DNA of 64,000 nt from Niastella sp966212235 (GCA_966212235.1 CBIHPP010000002.1:124001-188000), one strand, 5' to 3'. Shown: positions 51,838 to 60,577, numbered from the stretch's first letter. Program-made: numbers and translations. Notes: a model not told the origin generated them from the letters alone.

Positions 51838-51890
51838 CGTATACTAAAAATCAACATAAACGACCCGCCTCCAACGAGGCGGGTTTTTTT
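51823..51890 (+). terminator. ilv attenuator: competing antiterminator and terminator
   Basis: Terminator: CCCGCCTC (51864-51871), loop CAAC plus one base, GAGGCGGG (51876-51883), then seven T. Antiterminator: GGAGGTGG (51823-51830, inside the leader peptide codons) pairs with CCGCCTCC (51865-51872), 8 bp with one U-G pair, which removes the terminator's 5' arm. A ribosome at the leader stop codon would cover 51823-51830 and let the terminator form. Confidence 0.92.
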
Positions 51891-51988
51891 ATGGTGCTGA
51901 GCGAAGTTGAAGCATGTGCAAAAGACTCCGGGCGTAGCCGGGGAGTCAGATCAGTTCAACATTCAAAACCTTATTCAAATAAATACGA

Positions 51989-52879
51989 ATGGCTTATTAT
52001 CATAACAATACGATCATTTACCTCAATGGCGCTTTTGTAAAAGCGGCAGAGGCAACTACTGACTATTACAGCCAATCCTTCCACTACGGCTATGCCGTAT
52101 TTGAAGGGATCAGGTCGTACAGAACAGCCAGTGGCGAAACGAAGATCTTTAAGGCAGCAGAACATTACGACCGGTTGAAAAATTCGGCCATTGCTTTAAA
52201 CATGCCGTATAACTGGGATACGAATGATCTGATAGAGGCTACCTACGAAGTATTAAGCCGGAATAACCTGCAAAACGCCTATATCAGACCGGTAGTATAT
52301 GCTCCGGCCAATATGAGCTTCAATCCCAATACCGAATCATTTCTCATGATCGCGGCCTGGGAAATGGGTTTGTTCCTGGGTGATAAATTGCTGCGGGTAA
52401 TGACTTCTTCTTTTCAACGCCCTAACCCGAAAGGGTTTCGCATTGAAGCCAAAGCCAGCGGCCATTATGTGAACTCGATCTTAGCCAGCCAGGAAGCAAA
52501 AGCAAAAGGATACGATGAAGCCCTGTTGACAGATATGAATGGTTATGTAGCAGAAGGTCCCGGCGCCAACGTGTTCTTTGAAAAGAACGGTAAACTGGTT
52601 ACGCCGCCCACGGGCAATATTTTACCGGGTATAACCAGGGCTACAGTGATAGAAATATGTAATGAACTGAACATACCTGTTGAAGAGCGTTTATTCACCA
52701 CCGATGAATTAAAACAGGCAGATGCTGCTTTCTTTTGTGGCACCGCTGCAGAAGTGATCGGCTGGAAATCGTTCGATGAAGCGGTTTTCCCGGCTAACTG
52801 GAATGAAACAATTGCAAGAAAAATTCAGCTGGCATATCAGGAAAGAGTGATAGAGGGGGAGTTGGTGAAAGAGAAATGA
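51989..52879 (+). CDS. ilvE: Branched-chain amino-acid aminotransferase
   Basis: 296 residues, fold-type IV PLP enzyme. FHYGYAVFEGIRSYRT (about residues 31-46), the PLP Lys in IEAKASGHYVNS (about 154), YDEALLTDMNGYVAEGPGANVFF and PPTGNILPGITRATVIEI identify IlvE. It makes Ile, Val and Leu from their ketoacids with glutamate. It is the first structural gene behind the Ile/Val attenuator and is followed by ilvD after 97 bp with a 24-bp palindrome in the gap. Confidence 0.96.
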   Translation: MAYYHNNTIIYLNGAFVKAAEATTDYYSQSFHYGYAVFEGIRSYRTASGETKIFKAAEHYDRLKNSAIALNMPYNWDTNDLIEATYEVLSRNNLQNAYIRPVVYAPANMSFNPNTESFLMIAAWEMGLFLGDKLLRVMTSSFQRPNPKGFRIEAKASGHYVNSILASQEAKAKGYDEALLTDMNGYVAEGPGANVFFEKNGKLVTPPTGNILPGITRATVIEICNELNIPVEERLFTTDELKQADAAFFCGTAAEVIGWKSFDEAVFPANWNETIARKIQLAYQERVIEGELVKEK

Positions 52880-52909
52880 GAAGAGAGAAATGAAGAATGA
52901 CAAATGAGG

Positions 52910-52933
52910 AACCTGCCTGCCGGCAGGCAGGTT
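52910..52933. repeat. Perfect 24-bp palindrome between ilvE and ilvD
   Basis: Half-site AACCTGCCTGCC followed by its exact complement. No T-tract follows on either strand beyond TTAAAAATT, so it is not a clear terminator. It may be a processing site or an extragenic palindrome. Confidence 0.8.
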
Positions 52934-52975
52934 AAAAATTAAAAAGTAAAATCCAAACTAATAATAGTCGATAGA

Positions 52976-54661
52976 ATGGCGGAAATAAATAAATATTCAA
53001 AGACACTGACCCAGGATGTAACCCAGCCTGCCGCTCAGGCCATGTTGTATGGCATTGGTTTAACCGATGAAGATCTGAAGAAAGCGCAGGTAGGCATTGT
53101 GAGTATGGGCTATGATGGCAATACCTGTAACATGCACCTGAACGACCTGGCTAAGGTCGTGAAAGAAGGTGTATGGAGTAACGACCTGGTAGGTTTGATC
53201 TTTAATACCATTGGCGTAAGCGACGGTATGTCGAACGGAACTGAGGGTATGCGTTACTCGCTGGTGAGCCGCGACATCATTGCCGATTCTATTGAAGCAG
53301 TTTGTGGCGCTCAATATTATGATTCGTTGATTGCCATACCTGGTTGCGATAAAAATATGCCTGGTTCCGTAATGGCCATGGGACGTTTAAACCGCCCCGC
53401 TATTATGGTGTATGGTGGAACCATTGCCCCCGGTCATTATAAAGGCCAGGACCTGAATATTGTTTCTGCATTTGAAGCACTGGGGCAAAAGATCGCCGGC
53501 CAGTTAAGCGATGCCGATTTTAAAGGCGTTATTATGAACTCCTGTCCGGGTGCGGGCGCCTGCGGTGGTATGTATACTGCCAATACCATGGCTTCGGCTA
53601 TTGAAGCATTGGGTATGAGCTTGCCGTATTCTTCTTCGAACCCCGCCCTGAGCGATGAGAAGAAAAAGGAATGTCTGGATGCGGGTAAGGCTATCCGTAA
53701 CCTGATGGAAAAAGATATCAAGCCCCGTGATATCATGACCCGTAAAGCATTTGAAAATGCCATTACAACAATTATGGTGCTGGGTGGTAGTACCAATGCG
53801 GTATTACACATGATCGCCATCGCAAAAAGCGTGGATGTACCATTGACCCAGGATGATTTTCAAATGATCAGCAATAAGGTCCCCATGCTGGCCGACTTCA
53901 AGCCCAGCGGAAAATATTTAATGCAGGACCTGCATGAACATGGCGGGTTGCCTTCTGTAATGAAATACCTGTTGCAAAAAGGATTGCTGCATGGCGATTG
54001 CCTAACCGCAACCGGAAAAACACTGGCTGAAAACCTGGCTACTGTTCCTGACCTGAACTTTGATACCCAAAAAATAATTCTCCCCCTCGAAAAACCGATA
54101 AAAGCTTCCGGTCACTTACAAATATTGTATGGTAACCTGGCCGAAAAAGGCAGTGTAGCAAAGATCACCGGTAAAGAAGGTGAGCGCTTTGAAGGACCGG
54201 CCCGCGTATTTGATGGCGAGTTTGAACTGATTGCGGGTATCCAGAATAAAAAAGTACAACCGGGTGATGTGGTGGTGATCCGTTATGTAGGACCCAAGGG
54301 CGCACCTGGTATGCCTGAAATGCTGAAACCTACTTCTGCACTTATTGGCGCCGGTTTAGGTAATAGCATTGCGCTGATCACCGACGGCCGTTTCAGTGGT
54401 GGTACGCATGGCTTTGTGGTAGGACATATTACCCCCGAAGCATTTGATGGCGGCGTGATTGGTCTGGTAAATGACGGCGATATCATTGAGCTGGATGCTG
54501 TTAAAAATAGCATCTCATTGAAAATAAGTCCCGATGAACTGGCTAAACGCAAAGCAGCGTGGAAACAGCCTGCATTGAAAGTTAAAAAAGGAATTCTGTA
54601 TAAATACGCGAAGCAGGTAAAAGATGCTAGCGAAGGATGTGTAACCGATGAGATGGAATAA
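52976..54661 (+). CDS. ilvD: Dihydroxy-acid dehydratase
   Basis: 561 residues, normal length for IlvD. The iron-sulfur cysteines lie in IPGCDKNMPGS (about 122) and SCPGAGACGGMYTANTMAS (about 190); DGRFSGGTHGFVVGHITPEA (about 470) is the family's C-terminal signature. It dehydrates 2,3-dihydroxy-isovalerate and -methylvalerate in valine and isoleucine synthesis. A strong nested hairpin separates it from ilvB. Confidence 0.97.
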   Translation: MAEINKYSKTLTQDVTQPAAQAMLYGIGLTDEDLKKAQVGIVSMGYDGNTCNMHLNDLAKVVKEGVWSNDLVGLIFNTIGVSDGMSNGTEGMRYSLVSRDIIADSIEAVCGAQYYDSLIAIPGCDKNMPGSVMAMGRLNRPAIMVYGGTIAPGHYKGQDLNIVSAFEALGQKIAGQLSDADFKGVIMNSCPGAGACGGMYTANTMASAIEALGMSLPYSSSNPALSDEKKKECLDAGKAIRNLMEKDIKPRDIMTRKAFENAITTIMVLGGSTNAVLHMIAIAKSVDVPLTQDDFQMISNKVPMLADFKPSGKYLMQDLHEHGGLPSVMKYLLQKGLLHGDCLTATGKTLAENLATVPDLNFDTQKIILPLEKPIKASGHLQILYGNLAEKGSVAKITGKEGERFEGPARVFDGEFELIAGIQNKKVQPGDVVVIRYVGPKGAPGMPEMLKPTSALIGAGLGNSIALITDGRFSGGTHGFVVGHITPEAFDGGVIGLVNDGDIIELDAVKNSISLKISPDELAKRKAAWKQPALKVKKGILYKYAKQVKDASEGCVTDEME

Positions 54662-54730
54662 TTTCTGATTTTGAGATTTACTGATTTTGGGATTTAAATC
54701 CTAAAATCTCAAAATTCCTAAATCAGAAAT
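54661..54730. repeat. Long nested hairpin between ilvD and ilvB
   Basis: Three nested stems: ATTTCTGATTT/AAATCAGAAAT (54661-54671 with 54720-54730), TTTTGAGATTT/AAATCTCAAAA (54669-54679 with 54704-54714) and GGATTTAAATCC (54690-54701). It has no T-tract, so read-through to ilvB is expected. It starts at the last base of the ilvD stop codon. Confidence 0.8.
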
Positions 54731-54766
54731 CTTTAAACGACTCTATTGAATCATTAAAATAAGTTT

Positions 54767-56509
54767 ATGAGTACAATCGAAAAGGCGCCTGCCAAAGCAA
54801 AGACGGAAAAGAAGCCAACCACAAACATCAGTGGCTCGGTCGCCGTGTTGGAAGCATTCCTGGCAGAGGGTGTCAGTACCATTTTTGGGTATCCGGGTGG
54901 CGCTATCATGCCCATCTATGATGCACTGTACGATTACCAGGAAAAACTACATCATATACTGGTGCGTCATGAACAGGGCGCAACACATGCTGCCCAGGGT
55001 TATGCGCGGTCATCCGGCGACGTGGGTGTCGTATTTGCAACCAGCGGTCCTGGCGCTACCAACTTAGTGACTGGTTTGGCGGATGCCATGATCGATAGTA
55101 CGCCGATGGTATGTATCACCGGACAGGTGTTTGCCCATTTGCTGGGTACAGACGCCTTCCAGGAAACGGACGTGATCAATATCACTACACCGGTTACCAA
55201 ATGGAATTACCAGGTAACAGATGCTACCGAAATTCCGGCTGTGCTGGCAAAAGCCTTTTACATTGCCCGCAGCGGACGACCCGGCCCGGTGTTGATCGAT
55301 ATTACCAAGAATGCCCAATTGCAGAAATTCGATTACGAAGGATATACAAAATGCGATCATGTACGCAGCTACCGGCCAAAGCCAATCGTGCGCAAGGAAT
55401 ATATAGCAGAAGCTGCCAAACTGATCAACGAAGCAGAGAAACCTTTTGTGATCTTTGGTCAGGGTGTAATACTCGGTAAAGCAGAAGCGGAGTTTATAAA
55501 ATTCATAGAAAAAGCGGGTATCCCCACTGCATGGACCATCCTGGGACTGAGTGCTATTCCTACAGATCATCCGCTGAATGTAGGCATGTTGGGAATGCAC
55601 GGAAATTATGGTCCGAACGTATTGACCAATGAATGCGATGTATTGATCGCAATCGGTATGCGTTTCGACGATCGCGTTACCGGCCGCCTTGATAAATATG
55701 CCAAACAGGCAAAAGTGATCCACCTCGATATTGATCCGGCTGAAGTGGACAAGAATGTAAAAACAACGGTACCGGTTTGGGGCGACTGTAAAGAAACCCT
55801 GCCGCTGTTAACCGCACAAATAGAACAGAAAGTATACCCGCAATGGTTGCAGAAGTTCAAAGATTTTACGAAACAGGAAGAAGAAACCTGTATCATACCT
55901 GAACTGAACCCTACCTCCGATGAATTGACCATGGGTGAAGTAATAAAATACCTCAATGAGTTAACCGGTGGCGATGCGATTATAGTAACCGATGTAGGAC
56001 AGCACCAGATGGTGGCTTGCCGCTATGCGAAGTTCAATCAATCGAAAAGTAATATCACCTCGGGTGGTTTGGGAACCATGGGTTTTGCCTTACCCGCAGC
56101 CATAGGTGCTAAAGTAGGCGCCCCCAAAAGAACCGTTGTAGCGATCATTGGCGATGGTGGTTTTCAAATGACCATCCAGGAACTGGGCACCATTATGCAA
56201 GCGGAGATCGATGTAAAGATCCTGATATTGAATAACCGGTTCTTAGGTATGGTTCGCCAGTGGCAACAACTTTTCCATGAAAAGCGCTACTCGTTTGTTG
56301 ATATTCTAAGTCCCGATTTTGTACAGGTAGCCAAAGGATATAGAATTCCCGGACAAAGCGTTTCAAAAAGAGAGGACCTGAAAAACGCATTAGCCGAAAT
56401 GTTGAATACAAAAGGCGCTTACCTGTTGGAAGTAATGACCGGAAAGGAAAACAACGTGTTCCCTATGGTGCCGCAAGGTTGCAGTGTTGCAGAAATACGT
56501 TTAAAATAA
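54767..56509 (+). CDS. ilvB: Acetolactate synthase large (catalytic) subunit
   Basis: 580 residues. The N-terminal TPP domain has YPGGAIMPIYDAL and the catalytic Glu in VRHEQGATHAAQGYAR (about residue 67). The FAD-binding-like middle domain is present, as is the C-terminal TPP/Mg motif IGDGGFQMTIQELGT ending in LNNRFLGMVRQWQ. The small-subunit gene ilvN lies 0.8 kb downstream, separated by a methyltransferase gene. The enzyme condenses pyruvate with pyruvate or 2-oxobutyrate. Confidence 0.97.
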   Translation: MSTIEKAPAKAKTEKKPTTNISGSVAVLEAFLAEGVSTIFGYPGGAIMPIYDALYDYQEKLHHILVRHEQGATHAAQGYARSSGDVGVVFATSGPGATNLVTGLADAMIDSTPMVCITGQVFAHLLGTDAFQETDVINITTPVTKWNYQVTDATEIPAVLAKAFYIARSGRPGPVLIDITKNAQLQKFDYEGYTKCDHVRSYRPKPIVRKEYIAEAAKLINEAEKPFVIFGQGVILGKAEAEFIKFIEKAGIPTAWTILGLSAIPTDHPLNVGMLGMHGNYGPNVLTNECDVLIAIGMRFDDRVTGRLDKYAKQAKVIHLDIDPAEVDKNVKTTVPVWGDCKETLPLLTAQIEQKVYPQWLQKFKDFTKQEEETCIIPELNPTSDELTMGEVIKYLNELTGGDAIIVTDVGQHQMVACRYAKFNQSKSNITSGGLGTMGFALPAAIGAKVGAPKRTVVAIIGDGGFQMTIQELGTIMQAEIDVKILILNNRFLGMVRQWQQLFHEKRYSFVDILSPDFVQVAKGYRIPGQSVSKREDLKNALAEMLNTKGAYLLEVMTGKENNVFPMVPQGCSVAEIRLK

Positions 56510-56523
56510 AAAGGTAAAAGCGA

Positions 56524-57303
56524 ATGGCTATCACAGAAAATATCACCTGGAATACTTCCCTGTACGACAAAAAGCATGATTTTGTTTTTAAGTACGGCGA
56601 ATACCTGGTGCAGCAGTTGCTGACGCCGCAGGAAGGTGAGCGCATTCTGGATATTGGCTGTGGCACTGGTCATCTCACTAACCTGATAGCCGCCTCCGGC
56701 GCCATGGTAACAGGCATGGATAGTTCAATTGACATGATCGCCAAAGCGAGGAACGAATATCCACACCTGCCCTTCAGGCTGGCTTCTGTAACTGATTTTA
56801 ACTTCAATGAGCCATATGATGCGCTTTTCTCCAATGCAGTACTGCACTGGGTAACCGATAAAGAACAAGCCATTGAAAGCATGTACAACAACCTGAAACC
56901 GGGTGGCCGGCTGGTGTTGGAAATGGGTGGTAAAGGAAATGTAGAAAAGATCGTTCATGCGTTGAAGCAAGCGTTGATCAATCACGGCTACGCGTCAAAC
57001 GCAACCCGGGAAATCTGGTATTACCCTTCATTGAGTGAGTATACCGGGTTACTCGAAAAGCAGGGCTTCCGGGTTACTTATGCCGCACATTTTAATCGCG
57101 AAACCGAATTGAAAGATACGCAACAGGGAATCAAAGATTGGGTACAAATGTTTGGCGGTGCTTTTTTGGAAGGCGTTGATGCGGCAGCAAATGATGCTAT
57201 ACTCGAGGAAGTGCAGGAAGCATTACGGTCCACCCAGTTCAGACAGCAAAAATGGTATGCCGATTATAAAAGATTGCGCGTAGTGGCCATTAAAGAAAAC
57301 TAA
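56524..57303 (+). CDS. Class I SAM-dependent methyltransferase embedded in the ilv operon
   Basis: 259 residues with a Rossmann-type methyltransferase fold: motif I LDIGCGTGHLTNLIA (about 44-58), post-I acidic residue in VTGMDSSIDMI, and FSNAVLHWVTDKEQA (motif IV region, about 103-117). It most resembles the trans-aconitate/malonyl-type small-molecule methyltransferases (IT-D-KEQ pattern), so a carboxylic-acid substrate is conceivable, but the target is not known. It starts 14 bp after ilvB and ends 42 bp before ilvN, so it is co-transcribed with them. An oddity in an otherwise standard operon. Confidence 0.88.
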   Translation: MAITENITWNTSLYDKKHDFVFKYGEYLVQQLLTPQEGERILDIGCGTGHLTNLIAASGAMVTGMDSSIDMIAKARNEYPHLPFRLASVTDFNFNEPYDALFSNAVLHWVTDKEQAIESMYNNLKPGGRLVLEMGGKGNVEKIVHALKQALINHGYASNATREIWYYPSLSEYTGLLEKQGFRVTYAAHFNRETELKDTQQGIKDWVQMFGGAFLEGVDAAANDAILEEVQEALRSTQFRQQKWYADYKRLRVVAIKEN

Positions 57304-57345
57304 AGTACAAATTGTCATTCATCTAAACCCCCATTGGGTTACATT

Positions 57346-57933
57346 ATGAAACAGGAATTCACGGTTACGGTATATACTGAAAATCAGATCGGGTTATTGA
57401 ACCGGATCGCTATCATGTTCTCACGCCGTAAGATCAATATTGAAAGTTTGAATACTTCCCCTTCTGAAATAGAAGGCATCCACCGCTTTACCATTGTTAT
57501 CAATGAACTGGAAGAAGTGGTAAAGAAACTGGCGCGCCAGATAGAAAAACAGGTGGAAGTATTAAAGGCCTATTATAATACGAACGATGAAATAGTTTGG
57601 CAGGAACTGGCTTTATACAAAGTACCTACCGATGAAATTGCAGAGAAAGTAAAAGTAGAACGCCTGTTACGCGAATACGGCGCCCGTGCGGTAGTGATCA
57701 GAAAAGATTACACCGTATTTGAAACAACCGGTCAGCGTGAAGAGACCGATAAGCTGGTAGCTGTGCTGGAGCCATTTGGGTTAATTGAATTTGTACGCAG
57801 CGCCCGCGTAGCCATCATCAAGGCCAGCAGCGGTTTTCACAGCAAACTGAAAGAGTTTGAAAAGAAAGAACCCAGTGAAGATGTAATAGAAAATGAATTT
57901 TTAGGTAAAGGCGACGAAGTGTTTACCATGTAA
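57346..57933 (+). CDS. ilvN: Acetolactate synthase small (regulatory) subunit
   Basis: The ATG at 57346 gives 195 residues starting MKQEFTVTVYTENQIGLLNR. An in-frame TTG 12 bp earlier is not needed. An ACT domain (residues about 5-78; RRKINIESLNTSP) and the small-subunit C-terminal domain (about 90-165; KVERLLREYGARAVVIRK) are both present. It binds valine and sets feedback inhibition of the IlvB catalytic subunit. The tail after residue 165 is longer and more charged than in E. coli IlvH. Confidence 0.94.
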   Translation: MKQEFTVTVYTENQIGLLNRIAIMFSRRKINIESLNTSPSEIEGIHRFTIVINELEEVVKKLARQIEKQVEVLKAYYNTNDEIVWQELALYKVPTDEIAEKVKVERLLREYGARAVVIRKDYTVFETTGQREETDKLVAVLEPFGLIEFVRSARVAIIKASSGFHSKLKEFEKKEPSEDVIENEFLGKGDEVFTM

Positions 57934-57978
57934 TATAGGACCAAAACAAAAAACCAATAACAATAAACATTCTCAACA

Positions 57979-59046
57979 ATGGCAAAATTAAATTTCGGCG
58001 GGGTGGAAGAAAATGTAGTAACTCGTGATGAGTTCCCACTTGCCAAAGCGCAACAGGTATTGAAAAACGAAACGGTTGCTGTTATCGGCTACGGTGTACA
58101 GGGACCGGGTCAGGCGCTGAACCAGAAAGACAATGGCATCAATGTAATTGTTGGCCAACGTAAAAATTCAAAAACCTGGGATAAAGCGGTGCGGGATGGT
58201 TTTGTACCCGGCGAAACATTGTTCGAAATTGAAGAAGCATTACAACGCGGTACTATTATTTGTTACCTGCTGAGCGATGCTGCACAAATTCAATTGTGGC
58301 CTACTGTTAAAAAACATTTGACTGCAGGTAAAGCATTATATTTTTCACATGGTTTCGGTATCACTTTCAATGAGCAAACAGGTATCGTGCCTCCTAAAGA
58401 TGTAGACGTATTCCTGGTTGCGCCTAAAGGCTCAGGTACTTCTTTGCGCCGGATGTTCCTGCAAGGCCGTGGTCTGAACAGTAGCTATGCCATCTTCCAG
58501 GATGCTACCGGTAAAGCGAAAGAAAGAGTGGTTGCCTTAGGTATTGCCGTTGGTAGCGGTTACCTGTTTGAAACTGATTTCAGAAAAGAAGTATTCAGCG
58601 ATTTGACTGGCGAAAGAGGAACACTGATGGGCGCCATTCAGGGTATCTTTGCTGCACAATACCAGGTATTACGCAGTAAAGGCCATACGCCTTCTGAAGC
58701 CTTCAACGAAACTGTAGAAGAGCTGACCCAGTCACTGATGCCGCTGGTAGCAGAAAATGGTATGGATTGGATGTATGCCAACTGTAGCACGACTGCACAA
58801 CGTGGTGCGTTAGACTGGTGGAAAAAATTCCGCGATGCAACATTGCCCGTATTTACTGAATTATATGAAAGCGTTGCAACCGGTAAAGAATCTCAACGTT
58901 CTATCGACAGCAACAGCCAGGCTGATTACCGTGAGAAGCTGGAAGTTGAACTGAAAGAATTGCGTGATAGCGAAATGTGGCAGGCAGGTAAAACAGTGCG
59001 CAGCCTTCGTCCGGAAAATCAGCAACCTGCTGAAGTAGTTGCATAA
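57979..59046 (+). CDS. ilvC: Ketol-acid reductoisomerase
   Basis: 355 residues. NAD(P)H-binding AVIGYGVQGPGQALN (about residues 34-48; Gly-x-Gly-x-x-Gly), cofactor-discriminating VGQRKNSKTW, LSHGFGI-equivalent YFSHGFGITF and metal-binding DLTGERGTLMGAIQG (about 206) and ETVEELTQSLMPL identify IlvC. It isomerises and reduces acetolactate or acetohydroxybutyrate. The start is preceded by an A-rich ACCAATAACAATAAACA stretch instead of a Shine-Dalgarno sequence. An AACGC-word element follows. Confidence 0.96.
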   Translation: MAKLNFGGVEENVVTRDEFPLAKAQQVLKNETVAVIGYGVQGPGQALNQKDNGINVIVGQRKNSKTWDKAVRDGFVPGETLFEIEEALQRGTIICYLLSDAAQIQLWPTVKKHLTAGKALYFSHGFGITFNEQTGIVPPKDVDVFLVAPKGSGTSLRRMFLQGRGLNSSYAIFQDATGKAKERVVALGIAVGSGYLFETDFRKEVFSDLTGERGTLMGAIQGIFAAQYQVLRSKGHTPSEAFNETVEELTQSLMPLVAENGMDWMYANCSTTAQRGALDWWKKFRDATLPVFTELYESVATGKESQRSIDSNSQADYREKLEVELKELRDSEMWQAGKTVRSLRPENQQPAEVVA

Positions 59047-59053
59047 TAAGCTC

Positions 59054-59197
59054 AACGCAAAACGCTTAACGCAGAACGCAAGATCAATTCGTATTTAGCG
59101 TTCCGCGTTTGGCGTTAGGCGTTCAGCATTCAAGATATTAGCCACCGGTTCACATTGAAAGATAAGCGTTCAGCGTTTGCATAAAGCGTTTTGCGTT
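59054..59197. repeat. AACGC-word inverted repeat between ilvC and ilvA
   Basis: AACGCAAAACGCTT (59054-59067) is the exact complement of AAGCGTTTTGCGTT (59184-59197). Between them AACGC occurs again at 59069-59079 and GCGTT several times at 59098-59180, allowing alternative pairings. No protein-coding frame. Confidence 0.75.
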
Positions 59198-59247
59198 TTC
59201 TGATAACTAAAACAACGGTGGCTAATTTTTTTTTAACAAAACCATAC

Positions 59248-60504
59248 ATGGGCACATTCACACATACCAGGCCTGAACTGGAATTTCATAAAGCAGCATT
59301 GCGGTTGAAAAAAGTGGTGACTAAAACACCGCTGATGTACAACCACAACCTGTCGAAGAAATACCAGTGCAGCGTGTATCTGAAGCGGGAAGATCTGCAG
59401 GTAGTACGGTCGTACAAATTGCGGGGTGCGTTTAACATGATGAGCACGTTGCCCACCGAGCAATTACAACGCGGTGTGGTGTGTGCCAGTGCGGGTAATC
59501 ATGCGCAGGGTTTTGCTTACTCCTGCAAAAAGCTTGGTGTAAAAGGAGTGGTTTTTATGCCAATCATTACACCAAACCAGAAGGTGAACCAAACCAAAAT
59601 GTTTGGGGAAGATAATATCGAGATACAACTGATTGGCGATACCTATGATGATTGTGCGGTAGCCGCTAAAAAATATACAGTAGAAAACGGCATGGTATTC
59701 ATTCCGCCGTTTGATGATTACCGCATTATTGAAGGACAGGGAACCGTAGCCGTTGAAATACTGGAAGAACAATCAGATATTGATTACCTGTTTGTGCCGG
59801 TAGGTGGAGGCGGATTAAGTGCAGGCGTTGGTTCATATTTAAAAACGTATTCACCCAAAACAAAGATCATTGGGTTGGAACCGGAAGGTGCGCCTTCTAT
59901 GACTGAAGCGTTGAAAGCAGGTGAACCGGTTACGCTCGGCGACATTGATCGTTTTATTGATGGCGCTGCTGTGAAAAGAGTAGGGGATATAACCTTCTCT
60001 GTTTGTAAAGACTTGTTAGATGAAATGCACCTGGTACCGGAAGGAAAAGTTTGTTCTACCATTTTAAAACTATATAATGAAGACGCTATAGTGGTAGAAC
60101 CCGCCGGTGCTTTATCAATTGCCGCTCTGGATGATTATGCAGATGCGATAAAAGGTAAAACAGTTGTTTGTATTGTAAGTGGCAGCAACAATGATATCGA
60201 CCGTATGCAGGAGATCAAAGAAAGAAGCCTGCAGTACGAAGGATTAAAACATTATTTTCTGATCCGGTTTGCACAAAGACCGGGTGCGCTGAAAGAATTT
60301 GTAAATCTCGTACTGGGACCGAATGATGATATCACCCGGTTTGAGTACATGCAAAAGCATAATAAAGAATCAGGTCATGCCCTGGTTGGCGTTGAGTTAA
60401 AGAAAAAAGAAGACTACGATATACTGTTGCAAAACATGCAACGTTATAATATAAACTATACAGCGTTGAATAAGAACGATACGCTGTTTGGGTATTTGGT
60501 ATAA
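59248..60504 (+). CDS. ilvA: Threonine dehydratase (threonine deaminase), biosynthetic
   Basis: The ATG at 59248 gives 418 residues; a TTG at 59191 lies within the preceding repeat element and is rejected. PLP Lys in RSYKLRGAFNMM (about residue 59), the loop SAGNHAQGFAYSCK, the glycine phosphate loop VPVGGGGLSAG and a Ser at SGSNNDIDR complete the active site. The C-terminal 90 residues hold one ACT-like regulatory domain (FAQRPGALKEFVNLVLGPND), as in shorter IlvA forms; E. coli IlvA has two. It converts threonine to 2-oxobutyrate, the first step to isoleucine. Two terminators follow. Confidence 0.95.
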   Translation: MGTFTHTRPELEFHKAALRLKKVVTKTPLMYNHNLSKKYQCSVYLKREDLQVVRSYKLRGAFNMMSTLPTEQLQRGVVCASAGNHAQGFAYSCKKLGVKGVVFMPIITPNQKVNQTKMFGEDNIEIQLIGDTYDDCAVAAKKYTVENGMVFIPPFDDYRIIEGQGTVAVEILEEQSDIDYLFVPVGGGGLSAGVGSYLKTYSPKTKIIGLEPEGAPSMTEALKAGEPVTLGDIDRFIDGAAVKRVGDITFSVCKDLLDEMHLVPEGKVCSTILKLYNEDAIVVEPAGALSIAALDDYADAIKGKTVVCIVSGSNNDIDRMQEIKERSLQYEGLKHYFLIRFAQRPGALKEFVNLVLGPNDDITRFEYMQKHNKESGHALVGVELKKKEDYDILLQNMQRYNINYTALNKNDTLFGYLV

Positions 60505-60531
60505 TAACTTTGTTATCTGTTTAAGTGGTAG

Positions 60532-60560
60532 AGCCACGCCGTGAGGTGTGGCTTTTTTTT
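60532..60560 (+). terminator. Intrinsic terminator after ilvA
   Basis: AGCCACGCC (60532-60540), loop GTGA, GGTGTGGCT (60545-60553) with one U-G pair, then eight T. Confidence 0.9.
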
Positions 60561-60577
60561 GTGTGGCCCATCTACTG

